Below are positions 6,564 through 12,606 of a stretch of DNA of 23,840 bases, piece after piece. The DNA lies in NCBI GenBank assembly GCA_017609225.1, contig JAFCEK010000008.1:1-23840 (forward strand), written 5' to 3'. This stretch comes from Candidatus Aenigmatarchaeota archaeon (GTDB lineage Archaea; Aenigmatarchaeota; Aenigmatarchaeia; QMZP01). The notes under the pieces were generated by a model, which worked only from the letters and a program-made list of their open reading frames with translations, did no database searches and had not been told where the DNA came from. The position numbers and the translations under genes were made by a program. Every line of letters starts with the position of its first letter. Position 1 is the stretch's first letter.

Positions 6564-7001
6564 ATGAAAAAGGATTTTGTGATATCTGCCTACATAGTAC
6601 ATAATAACAGGCTGCTGCTGGTTCATCACAAAGGTCTGGATATGTGGCTTCCTGTGGGAGGGCATATAGAGCCGGAGGAAACACCAGAGCAGGCTGTGAA
6701 AAGAGAGGCGCTGGAGGAGGCAGGCCTGGAGGTTGAAATTATTGGAGAAAACAACAGCAAAATTGATGACAGGGTTAATATACTTACCACCCCGCATCAT
6801 ATACAGCTTGAGGAGATTGACGGAAAACACCAGCACATTGACCTTGTTTATTTCTGCAGGGCAAAAACTGACAAAATAAAGCTTGCAGAAAGGGAGCATC
6901 ATAACATAAAATGGTTCTCTGAAAAGGAGCTTGAATCACCGGAAATAACAAACCAGATAAGATATTTCGGAAGAACTGCTTTAAGGGAGCTTAAGCAGTG
7001 A
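6564..7001 (+). CDS. Nudix hydrolase
   Basis: A 145-residue protein with a full Nudix box at residues 33-55: G33, E39, R47-E48, E51-E52 and G54 follow the GX5EX7REUXEEXGU pattern. The N-terminus MKKDFVISAYIVHNNRLLLVHH is the usual first beta strand. Nudix enzymes hydrolyse nucleoside diphosphates linked to another moiety, such as oxidised nucleotides or sugar nucleotides; the substrate cannot be assigned here. The ATG at 6564 follows an A/T-rich stretch at about 6531-6540 that could be its TATA element. No partner gene lies in the same direction before tRNA-Trp. Confidence 0.9.
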   Translation: MKKDFVISAYIVHNNRLLLVHHKGLDMWLPVGGHIEPEETPEQAVKREALEEAGLEVEIIGENNSKIDDRVNILTTPHHIQLEEIDGKHQHIDLVYFCRAKTDKIKLAEREHHNIKWFSEKELESPEITNQIRYFGRTALRELKQ

Positions 7002-7003
7002 TA

Positions 7004-7013
7004 AATTTATATC
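7004..7013 (+). promoter_or_regulatory. TATA box for tRNA-Trp
   Basis: AATTTATATC just after the Nudix stop. It predicts initiation near 7034, upstream of the leader hairpin at 7042-7063. Confidence 0.5.
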
Positions 7014-7041
7014 TGTGTTTATTATATTGGATTAGGCATAT

Positions 7042-7063
7042 GGCAACTATATGAACAGTTGCC
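7042..7063 (+). other. Leader hairpin upstream of tRNA-Trp
   Basis: GGCAACT (7042-7048) pairs perfectly with AGTTGCC (7057-7063) around ATATGAAC. It ends 6 nt before the mature tRNA. GCAACTA of its left arm is also complementary to TAGTTGC at 7088-7094, which spans T20 and the first six bases of the D-loop intron, so the leader and the intron could pair in an alternative precursor fold. Confidence 0.6.
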
Positions 7064-7088
7064 TTTTCAGGGGTCGTAGGTTAATGGT

Positions 7089-7121
7089 AGTTGCGCGCTG
7101 TGACACAGCGGCTGCCATTTG
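7089..7121 (+). other. D-loop intron of tRNA-Trp (position 20/21)
   Basis: This fits a canonical hBHBh' motif. The exon-exon helix is the D-stem GGTT/AACC. The 3' bulge is T7120-G7121 then A7122. The central 4-bp helix is AATG (7083-7086) with CATT (7116-7119). The 5' bulge is G7087-T7088 then A7089. The intron stem is built around CGCTG/CAGCG (7096-7100/7106-7110). Cleavage in the bulges releases 33 nt and leaves A7122 as A21. Confidence 0.85.
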
Positions 7122-7138
7122 AAACCGGCCGGCTCCAG

Positions 7139-7190
7139 TCAGGTTTTATGGACTGGAGATTTGACGGCCTTAGGGCCTGTGACAGAAGAA
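7139..7190 (+). other. Anticodon-loop intron of tRNA-Trp (position 37/38)
   Basis: A 52-nt interruption at the canonical archaeal position, where tRNA-Trp introns are common. Exon CTCC (7133-7136) can pair with GAAG at 7185-7188 with one mismatch, or perfectly with GGAG at 7155-7158 in the 8-bp hairpin CTCCAGTC/GACTGGAG. The outer limits follow from the perfect anticodon stem. Removal could occur in one step or two. Confidence 0.75.
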
Positions 7191-7210
7191 ACCGGCTGCT
7201 CTGGGTTCGA

Positions 7211-7258
7211 TAAAACTAACTGCCAGCAATGGTTTAACAAAGCAGCTCTGTTTTGGCA
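7211..7258 (+). other. T-loop insert (intron-like) in tRNA-Trp
   Basis: A 48-nt insert after TTCGA; removal restores TTCGAAT. TGCCAG (7221-7226) can pair with the TTGGCA that ends at 7258, using one G-U pair. The 3' part is the same sequence as in the tRNA-Thr insert. No canonical BHB could be drawn. Confidence 0.75.
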
Positions 7259-7337
7259 ATCCCAGCGACCCCATAAATCACTTATACAGACATATAAGCA
7301 GCAGGCTGTTTTTATTTCAGAAATTAAATAATATAGT

Positions 7338-7745
7338 ATGAAAGTTCAGGTAGCTGTTGAGTATATTATCATAGTCGCTGTTGTGATAGCCTTTCTTGTA
7401 CCGTTATGGTCATATGTAGCAAGTGTTAAACAGCAAACCGGCGAACAGCTAAGAATATCCTATGCCCAGAATGCTGTTGACAAGATAGCAGACACTGCTG
7501 ATATGGTTTATTCCCAGGGCCCGCCTGCAAAGGTGAATCTGAGGGTTTACATACCTGGAGGCGTGGGATCCACCAATATATCAGGCACCATGGTCAACAT
7601 GAAAGTCTGGGTTGGCATGAATTATTCAGATGTTACTGCCTTTTCGATGGTCCAGATGAACGGCACGCTTCCCAGTTCAGAAGGAAACTACTGGGTAACA
7701 GTTGAGGCACGTGAAGGGTTTGTCCAGATAGATACCCTGCACTGA
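7338..7745 (+). CDS. Pilin-like protein with class III signal peptide
   Basis: A 135-residue protein that starts MKVQVAVEYIIIVAVVIAFLVPLWSYV. This is an archaeal class III signal: a very short basic head, a QxxxEY-type motif and a long hydrophobic helix. Such signals are cut just before the Gln by the prepilin peptidase (PibD/EppA type), and the helix then packs in the filament core. The remaining about 110 residues are a small beta-rich domain with possible N-glycosylation sites (NIS, NYS, NGT). There is no clear Shine-Dalgarno site; A/T-rich TATA candidates lie at 7281-7317. It is convergent with the second pilin gene and close to the pilus operon, so it is probably a minor pilin. The exact family was not recognised. 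Confidence 0.8.
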   Translation: MKVQVAVEYIIIVAVVIAFLVPLWSYVASVKQQTGEQLRISYAQNAVDKIADTADMVYSQGPPAKVNLRVYIPGGVGSTNISGTMVNMKVWVGMNYSDVTAFSMVQMNGTLPSSEGNYWVTVEAREGFVQIDTLH

Positions 7746-7812
7746 GCTCCAGAAATAAAAATAAAAAAACAAAAAATTGAATCTTGTTTTATTCCCAATC
7801 CTTATGGAATAT

Positions 7813-8271
7813 TTAGACAGCTGTTCCCGTCAGGGTTCCTGTGCTTGTTCCTGCAACACCTGTATCCACATATGTGTAATCTACTGAAACGGATACAGAG
7901 TATGCTGTACCAGAGCTTGGCATTGTTGCTCCACCACTCATCGTAAACCACTGCTGTCCGTTTGGAGCAATTACCGCATAGCTTGGTGTGGTGCTGGTTG
8001 TTGTTGCACCCCCGATTGTTGCATCCACATCTGTTACATTAATTGTTGCCCCTAAGCTGTTCTTTAAAAGTACATGAACCCCTGTTGAATTAACTACCCA
8101 ACCACCGGTTGGCACCTGAAATCCTGAAAATCCTGTTGCAGATGCCTGCTGCCATGTGGCAGGGTTGAACACACCCAGGGCCCATAGGGCTGCTGCCACG
8201 ATTATTACTATCAGGATAGCCCATCCGTATGTCATCAAATATTCCATTGCTGCCTGTCCCTTCATTTTCAT
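7813..8271 (-). CDS. Major pilin-like protein with class III signal peptide
   Basis: A 152-residue protein beginning MKMKGQAAMEYLMTYGWAILIVIIVAAALWALGVF, a textbook class III signal peptide (KGQAAMEYL) for prepilin peptidase cleavage between Gly and Gln. The rest is Thr/Ser/Gly-rich and beta-like, typical of archaeal pilins. The frame stays open upstream to 8358, but the signal peptide requires the start at 8271 (or the ATG at 8265). A TATA-like stretch at 8302-8315 on the minus strand gives it its own promoter downstream of the pilus operon, which would allow higher expression than the machinery genes. Confidence 0.85.
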   Translation of the reverse strand: MKMKGQAAMEYLMTYGWAILIVIIVAAALWALGVFNPATWQQASATGFSGFQVPTGGWVVNSTGVHVLLKNSLGATINVTDVDATIGGATTTSTTPSYAVIAPNGQQWFTMSGGATMPSSGTAYSVSVSVDYTYVDTGVAGTSTGTLTGTAV

Positions 8272-8301
8272 GGATATCAATAGATAATTTATCCCTGCTC
8301 C

Positions 8302-8315
8302 TATATAAATCATAT
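8302..8315 (-). promoter_or_regulatory. TATA box of the pilin gene at 7813-8271
   Basis: ATATGATTTATATA on the minus strand, about 36 nt before the chosen ATG, in the gap after the T2SF gene. Confidence 0.45.
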
Positions 8316-8376
8316 TTTTATCAATATATTGAGCAAACGGTTGCGAAAATGCAGCCATCTCAGAAAAAACACCGGT

Positions 8377-9336
8377 TCAGGGTGCAAACACCCCGAATGT
8401 GCTGCTTATCATAATCTTTGTTAAAAAGAAAACAACAAGCCCCAGAACCATGAAGACAGGTATGTATTTTATCCCTGCCCTTTCCCTCCCTGTGCCTATC
8501 AGCCCCACTATTATACTCCCTGAAACCGTTGTAATCAGAATTGCAACAATGGAAAACAAAAGCAGAAATTCCGGAGAGATTTCAAGCCCGCCGAATTTCA
8601 TGAATGGCATGTTACCTGCAGATGCTTCAGGCATTGTGATTGCAGCTCCAAGCTCTCCTATGGTTGATATAAGAAATGATGACAGGGCATACAAAACAGG
8701 AGCGCCTATACACCCCGCAAACGCTATAAATATTGTATACATCATAACATTGGCTTTTACATCTTTCCTTATTACCTGCATCCTCCTTATATCATTTGCA
8801 TTCTCTTCAAGAAGGCTTGCAAACTGGCCTCCGGACCTTGTGCCCTCTATTATAAGATTTATGGTTCTGTCAAGAAGCTCTGATTTTATGCATCCTGTTA
8901 TCTTTTTCAGGCTTTCATCCAGAGATGCACCTGTCATAATATCCTTTCCTACTGTTTTTATGGCATCAGACAGGGGGCCAAACTCCTTTCTTGCGCTCAG
9001 AAGCAGTGCCCTGCTTGGTATGTATCCTGCCCTGCTGTTTGCTGCCATAAGCTGCAATGCATCCGGAAGAATGTTTTCAACAAACTTTGTTCTTCTGTCC
9101 ACAGCCAGCATAAGAAAGCCATGAAAAAACACAAATGCAGCTGCAAAAACAGCAGGAAATACTATGAGAAAATATGTTCCTGCAAGAAGCCCTGTTATTA
9201 CCCCAATGCAAATGCTGAACGCAAATGAATAATTTGTAAAACCCTCAGGAGAAACACCGCTGCCCGAGTATTTTATCCATTCCTTTATCTTTTCCCTGTA
9301 TCTCTGGGGCATCATACTATAGACCATATATACCAC
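8377..9336 (-). CDS. Type II secretion/Tad-like membrane assembly protein (T2SF, second copy)
   Basis: A 319-residue T2SF-domain protein of the TadB/TadC/FlaJ group, the inner-membrane platform of type IV pilus-like machines. It has hydrophobic helices near residues 40-75, a cytoplasmic T2SF domain (LPDALQLMAANSRAGYIPSRALLLSA, then GASLDESLKKI and GTRSGGQFASLLEENANDIRRMQ), and membrane helices towards the C-terminus. The start is uncertain: GTG at 9336 or ATG at 9327, 9315 or 9312. It is the last machinery gene of the operon, 9 nt after the other T2SF gene. Confidence 0.85.
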   Translation of the reverse strand: MVYMVYSMMPQRYREKIKEWIKYSGSGVSPEGFTNYSFAFSICIGVITGLLAGTYFLIVFPAVFAAAFVFFHGFLMLAVDRRTKFVENILPDALQLMAANSRAGYIPSRALLLSARKEFGPLSDAIKTVGKDIMTGASLDESLKKITGCIKSELLDRTINLIIEGTRSGGQFASLLEENANDIRRMQVIRKDVKANVMMYTIFIAFAGCIGAPVLYALSSFLISTIGELGAAITMPEASAGNMPFMKFGGLEISPEFLLLFSIVAILITTVSGSIIVGLIGTGRERAGIKYIPVFMVLGLVVFFLTKIMISSTFGVFAP

Positions 9337-9345
9337 ACATGTGAA

Positions 9346-10236
9346 TCATATCATGCTGGGCCTCTTTGTCTTAATCATGCCTATGAACAGGAACTGGAAC
9401 ACTACAAGGAAACCAAGTATGCCTATCATAATAAGATGAATATTGAATGCGGTGCCCACAAAAGAGAACAGCACAAGCAGAAATATTATCCCAAGCGTGG
9501 GAAATATCACAACCAGAATCATATAGAACAATGCCAGCGGGTTCAGTTCTGCCCCGTACTTTCTGATTGCAACCCTCTGCTCATTCATAAGATTATCCAC
9601 AATTTCTTTCAGGGTTGAACCTATGTCAGCCCCGGATTTCAGGGAATTAACAAGCTGCCATATCACCCTTCTGAAGAATATTGATGGATTTTCCCTTGCA
9701 ATCATCTCCAGCCCCCCAATCTCAGACATGCCTGTTGTTATCTCATTAACAACCCTTTCAAACTCCTTTGAAAGCAGGCCGTAATTGGCCTTTGATACTG
9801 AAACCAGGGCACTGAAAAGCGGAACCCCGGAGCGTATATGAATCAGCATATGATGCAGTACAAACGGCAGGTTTTTTTCAAGTTCCTTGATCTTCCTTCC
9901 TATGAAAAGCTTTGGATAAAATATCTGAAACATAAAAACACCCATGCCAATTCCAAGCGCCACAAGAATTGAAACTGCGAACGCAAGCATGACAAAAACC
10001 CTGAGGAAAAGGAGCAGAATAAAAAGGGCCCCGAAAACAGCAAAGAAATAATTTAACATGGAGAAAAAAGCAACAGCTGCCCATTCCCTTGGTTCAAACC
10101 CAAACCTTGCCTGTTCAAGCTCCCATTCCAGAGAAGGAAATATTTTTGAAAGGTTTTCTCCCCAGCCAAGATAATGTCTTGAAACTCTTTTGAGCGTTTT
10201 TGCGCCCAGAGGCATAAAGGGGATTTTCTCTATCAT
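9346..10236 (-). CDS. Type II secretion/Tad-like membrane assembly protein (T2SF, first copy)
   Basis: A 296-residue T2SF protein. Two N-terminal hydrophobic segments (residues about 52-110) precede the conserved cytoplasmic domain LEKNLPFVLHHMLIHIRSGVPLFSALVSVSKANYG and SLKSGADIGSTLKEIVDNLMNEQR. Two further helices end the protein. Tandem unequal T2SF proteins next to one ATPase are the arrangement of Tad-like pili, where TadB and TadC form a heteromeric platform. It starts 8 nt after the ATPase stop. It differs clearly from its downstream neighbour, so the pair is not a recent duplication. Confidence 0.86.
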   Translation of the reverse strand: MIEKIPFMPLGAKTLKRVSRHYLGWGENLSKIFPSLEWELEQARFGFEPREWAAVAFFSMLNYFFAVFGALFILLLFLRVFVMLAFAVSILVALGIGMGVFMFQIFYPKLFIGRKIKELEKNLPFVLHHMLIHIRSGVPLFSALVSVSKANYGLLSKEFERVVNEITTGMSEIGGLEMIARENPSIFFRRVIWQLVNSLKSGADIGSTLKEIVDNLMNEQRVAIRKYGAELNPLALFYMILVVIFPTLGIIFLLVLFSFVGTAFNIHLIMIGILGFLVVFQFLFIGMIKTKRPSMI

Positions 10237-10244
10237 ACAGCCCC

Positions 10245-11753
10245 CTATTTTTTGATTTTTTTAATAACAGATTCAGGATCTGTGTAGTACTCGGAAATAA
10301 TCCTTCCAACCTCATTGGGTGTGTTTATTTTCCTTTTAACCAGCCATTTCAGTATGTTTCTCTTTTCTTCCAGGTCTTTTTTTATTTCCCTTTCCTCCAT
10401 TCCTGTGAAAAGATTTATATCATCCCAGACCCTCATGGATTTTCCTGTTGGCATTATGCTGTCTGAGGAAGGGACCCATCTGAACACCTCGTTAAGCTCT
10501 ACCTTCATTATATCCTCAGTGTTCATCAGTTCTGTAACCTCAAGAACCCTTCTTATCTCCCTTCTCCTGTCCCTGTGCATTACAGCAATAAGCTGCAGAG
10601 AGCCCAGGAGCGTGCCTGGTATATTTATTGGCGGGTTTGTAAGCCTTCTCAGTGCCTCTTCCGAGGTGTTTGCATGTATTGTGGCATAAACAGAATGCCC
10701 TGTATGAATGGCTTCAAACAGCACCTCAGCCTCTCTTGCCCTTCTTATTTCACCGACAATCATCCTGTCAGGCCTCATCCTCAGAGAATTTATCATCAGT
10801 TTCAGCATGCTTACCTCGCCCATACCCTCCGGGTTGGGAGGTCTTGTTGTGAGGGGAACCCAGTGCAGGAATTTTGGAAGCTGTATTTCCCTTGTATCCT
10901 CTATTGATATTATTCTGTGGCTTGGTGGTATGAAGTAAGACAATACATTCAGCAGGCTGGTTTTTCCTGATGCTGTTCCCCCTGCAACCAGTATGTTCAG
11001 CTCATACTGTATTGCCAGCCAGAGAAATGCTGAAACATCCGGGCTCAGTGTTTTATTCTCTATAAAATCCGTAACAGTCCATGGCTTTCTTGCAAACTTC
11101 CTTATGGTTAGTGTATTCCCCCTGGAGCTTATGGGAAAGAGCGTTGCATTTGCCCTGTCCCCTGTTGTCAGATATGCATCCATAAGCGGATTCAGATTGG
11201 TAATCTGGGTTCCCACCCTTCTGCCTATCATTGCAGCATAATTGTATATATCCACCTCTGATGGCACCAATACATTGGTTTTGAGCCAGCCCAGTTTTCT
11301 GTGATAAACCCATATGCTTTCCTTGGAACCGTTTATCACAATCTCTTCCAGATTTTTGTCATTAAGCATTATCTCTATGGGTCCCAGGCCAAGAGAGCTG
11401 TGAAGCAGCAGCCCAACAAGAATGTCTCTGTTTCTTTTTGAAAGATAAGGAAGCTCTTCAGTGATAAGTTTTGCACTTTTTTCTGTAAATGCCCTTTTCA
11501 GTTTTTTCATCTCCTCTGTATTTGCTATCTCCATGGGCCTTATTTCCAGCTCGGAAACCATCTTTTCCCTTACGGAGTCAAGAACAGCCTGGGTTGCAGG
11601 TTCAACGGCAGGAAAAACCAGCTTGTAAAATGGAACAAACTCTTTTTTGTTTTTTGAAATAATAACCTTTGCAGGGACATTGTCAACAAGCACCTCATAC
11701 CTTTCCAGACATCCTTTAGCTTTTTTCCTTTCTCTTTTTTTTCCTTTCTTCAT
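10245..11753 (-). CDS. Type IV pilus/Tad-like secretion ATPase (VirB11/CpaF family)
   Basis: A 502-residue secretion ATPase that powers pilin assembly at the cytoplasmic face of the T2SF platform. The Walker A motif GGTASGKTS is near residue 260. It is followed by the Asp-box region ISIEDTREIQLP, Walker B RMIVGEIRRAREAEVLFEAI and the His box TGHSVYATIHANT. The N-terminal about 250 residues form the usual adaptor (NLEEIVINGSKESIWVYHRKLGW). The first 38 nt overlap the upstream zinc-ribbon gene in another frame, suggesting coupled translation. It lies nearer the Tad/CpaF branch than the archaellum FlaI branch, judged by the paired T2SF genes. Confidence 0.9.
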   Translation of the reverse strand: MKKGKKRERKKAKGCLERYEVLVDNVPAKVIISKNKKEFVPFYKLVFPAVEPATQAVLDSVREKMVSELEIRPMEIANTEEMKKLKRAFTEKSAKLITEELPYLSKRNRDILVGLLLHSSLGLGPIEIMLNDKNLEEIVINGSKESIWVYHRKLGWLKTNVLVPSEVDIYNYAAMIGRRVGTQITNLNPLMDAYLTTGDRANATLFPISSRGNTLTIRKFARKPWTVTDFIENKTLSPDVSAFLWLAIQYELNILVAGGTASGKTSLLNVLSYFIPPSHRIISIEDTREIQLPKFLHWVPLTTRPPNPEGMGEVSMLKLMINSLRMRPDRMIVGEIRRAREAEVLFEAIHTGHSVYATIHANTSEEALRRLTNPPINIPGTLLGSLQLIAVMHRDRRREIRRVLEVTELMNTEDIMKVELNEVFRWVPSSDSIMPTGKSMRVWDDINLFTGMEEREIKKDLEEKRNILKWLVKRKINTPNEVGRIISEYYTDPESVIKKIKK

Positions 11754-12225
11754 CAGACATCACCATCAAAACAGGCTCCCCAAACGGGGGATAATGCATT
11801 CTCATCAGCTTCTTCCCCTCCAGTATCTTTCCCCATTCCTCTATTTTATCCTTTGGAAGCTTAAATCTTCTGGCTGCATCCGAAACTTTTAACTTCCCTC
11901 TCTTCTCAACAAGATGCAGCAAATCATCAATGCTTGTTTCCAGAAAAAGCTGTTCCCCGTCAATGTTTTTGTAAACAAAGGCACTGTCTCCATCTTTCAC
12001 TTTTATTGCCTTTTTTTCAGCCCCCTTTTCATGCCTTCTAATTCCGAGTTCCGGGCTTTTCAGCCTGGCTCTGCATCTGCTGCAAAACCTTGCCCTTATG
12101 CCAAGGGTTTTTCCGCATTTTGGACATTTCTTTGTCATTGGTTTTCTGTGTTTTTTTGAAGTTCTCCTCTGTTTTTTTCTGCTGCCTGACCTGGATACCT
12201 CCCTCCTGGATTTTCTTCCTCCCAT
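11716..12225 (-). CDS. Zinc-ribbon and winged-helix-like protein heading the pilus operon
   Basis: A 169-residue protein not assigned to a named family. The first 30 residues are very basic. A four-cysteine zinc ribbon follows (C34, C37, C48, C51: CPKCG...CSRC). Residues about 100-155 look like a small winged-helix domain (DDLLHLVEKRGKLKVSDAARRFKLPKDKIEEWGKIL), and the C-terminus is again Lys/Arg-rich. It is the first gene of the pilus operon and overlaps the ATPase start. It could be a regulator or a cytoplasmic accessory of the ATPase; the sequence does not decide. A TATA-like box at 12251-12260 precedes it by about 30 nt. Confidence 0.75.
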   Translation of the reverse strand: MGGRKSRREVSRSGSRKKQRRTSKKHRKPMTKKCPKCGKTLGIRARFCSRCRARLKSPELGIRRHEKGAEKKAIKVKDGDSAFVYKNIDGEQLFLETSIDDLLHLVEKRGKLKVSDAARRFKLPKDKIEEWGKILEGKKLMRMHYPPFGEPVLMVMSDEERKKKRKEKS

Positions 12226-12250
12226 ACCATCTCTTAATTTTTGTTTTATG

Positions 12251-12260
12251 ATTTATTAAA
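12251..12260 (-). promoter_or_regulatory. TATA box of the pilus operon
   Basis: TTTAATAAAT on the minus strand, centred about 30 nt before the ATG at 12225. Confidence 0.5.
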
Positions 12261-12314
12261 TCTCTGCCAAAAATTATTATTAACAGTAAAATCTGCTGTT
12301 TTCAGAGGATTTTT

Positions 12315-12434
12315 ATGTTGAACCAGAGAAAACCATTGTTTTCAAACATTGGATGTATGGTTCTGGTTCAACAGCTGTTGCCTCGCCAAGAAAACCGCCG
12401 ACTTTAGTAGGCGGATATACGGAGGCAACATTAT
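12315..12434. repeat. Two-hairpin dispersed repeat, full copy 2
   Basis: A 120-nt element nearly identical to 3585-3702, in the same orientation. The outer stems (TTGAACCAGA/TCTGGTTCAA and TGTTGCCTC/GAGGCAACA) are intact. Each inner stem has one mismatch, for example CCGCCGAC against GTAGGCGG. It sits in the divergent intergenic region and overlaps no gene. Confidence 0.88.
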
Positions 12435-12527
12435 AAAATTTGCTGCTGGTGTTTTGATTTTTTGCTGCGAATCACACATGTTGTTTCTGTCAAACCGGGT
12501 ATAACATATATTCTCCAGCACCGAAAT

Positions 12528-12557
12528 CTTTATAAAGGGGTAAATTTATATTATATT
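12528..12557 (+). promoter_or_regulatory. Promoter region of the TFB gene
   Basis: Two TATA-like elements are present: CTTTATAAAG at about 12529-12538 and an AAATTTATATTATATT stretch at about 12542-12557. Initiation from the first would fall near 12560, so the inverted repeat at 12558-12598 would be in the leader. Confidence 0.5.
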
Positions 12558-12598
12558 AGCAAATTTGTTTCACTAAATAGGAGTAACAAATTGCTAAA
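12558..12598 (+). promoter_or_regulatory. Inverted repeat in the TFB leader
   Basis: TAGCAAATTTGTT (12558-12570) is repeated inverted as AACAAATTGCTA (12587-12598), with a single bulged A. The 16-nt loop contains TAGGAGT, a possible ribosome-binding sequence. The arms end 8 nt before the ATG. It could be an operator dyad at the start site or an RNA hairpin that hides the ribosome site. Confidence 0.6.
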
Positions 12599-12606
12599 GT
12601 GATTGT

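Larger units (their letters stand above)
7070..7273 (+). tRNA. tRNA-Trp(CCA), interrupted three times
   Basis: The acceptor stem GGGGTCG (7070-7076) pairs with CGACCCC (7266-7272), with A73 at 7273 and no encoded CCA. The D-stem is GGTT (7079-7082)/AACC (7123-7126). The anticodon stem GCCGG (7128-7132) pairs perfectly with CCGGC (7192-7196), and the loop CTCCAG plus A7191 gives anticodon CCA at 7135-7137. The T-stem is CTGGG (7201-7205)/CCCAG (7261-7265). Removing 33 nt from the D-loop, 52 nt at 37/38 and 48 nt from the T-loop leaves a 71-nt cloverleaf with a 4-nt variable loop. A G1-rich acceptor and A73 fit archaeal tRNA-Trp. Confidence 0.88.
12226..12606. other. Intergenic region between the pilus operon and the TFB gene
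   Basis: This 381-nt gap between divergent genes holds the pilus operon promoter (12251-12260, minus), a full two-hairpin repeat (12315-12434), the TFB promoter (12528-12557) and an inverted repeat in the TFB leader (12558-12598). No further coding sequence is evident. Confidence 0.8.

Noticed and set aside
7095..7111. tRNA-Val(GAC)-like anticodon arm (GCGCT-GTGACAC-AGCGG) in the second tRNA
   Set aside because: It gives a D-stem with almost no pairs and a mismatch at 27-43. The segment is instead the stem-loop of a D-loop intron with a perfect BHB, and a fully paired tRNA-Trp(CCA) results.
7220..7263. Shared tRNA segment as an integrase attachment-site duplication
   Set aside because: Attachment duplications repeat the tRNA 3' end itself. 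Here the shared sequence is mostly extra to the tRNA and occurs inside two different isotypes, with no integrase or element between them.
8399..9124. 241-codon plus-strand open frame opposite the T2SF gene
   Set aside because: The minus strand encodes a clear T2SF protein across the same bases; the plus-strand frame has no recognisable features.
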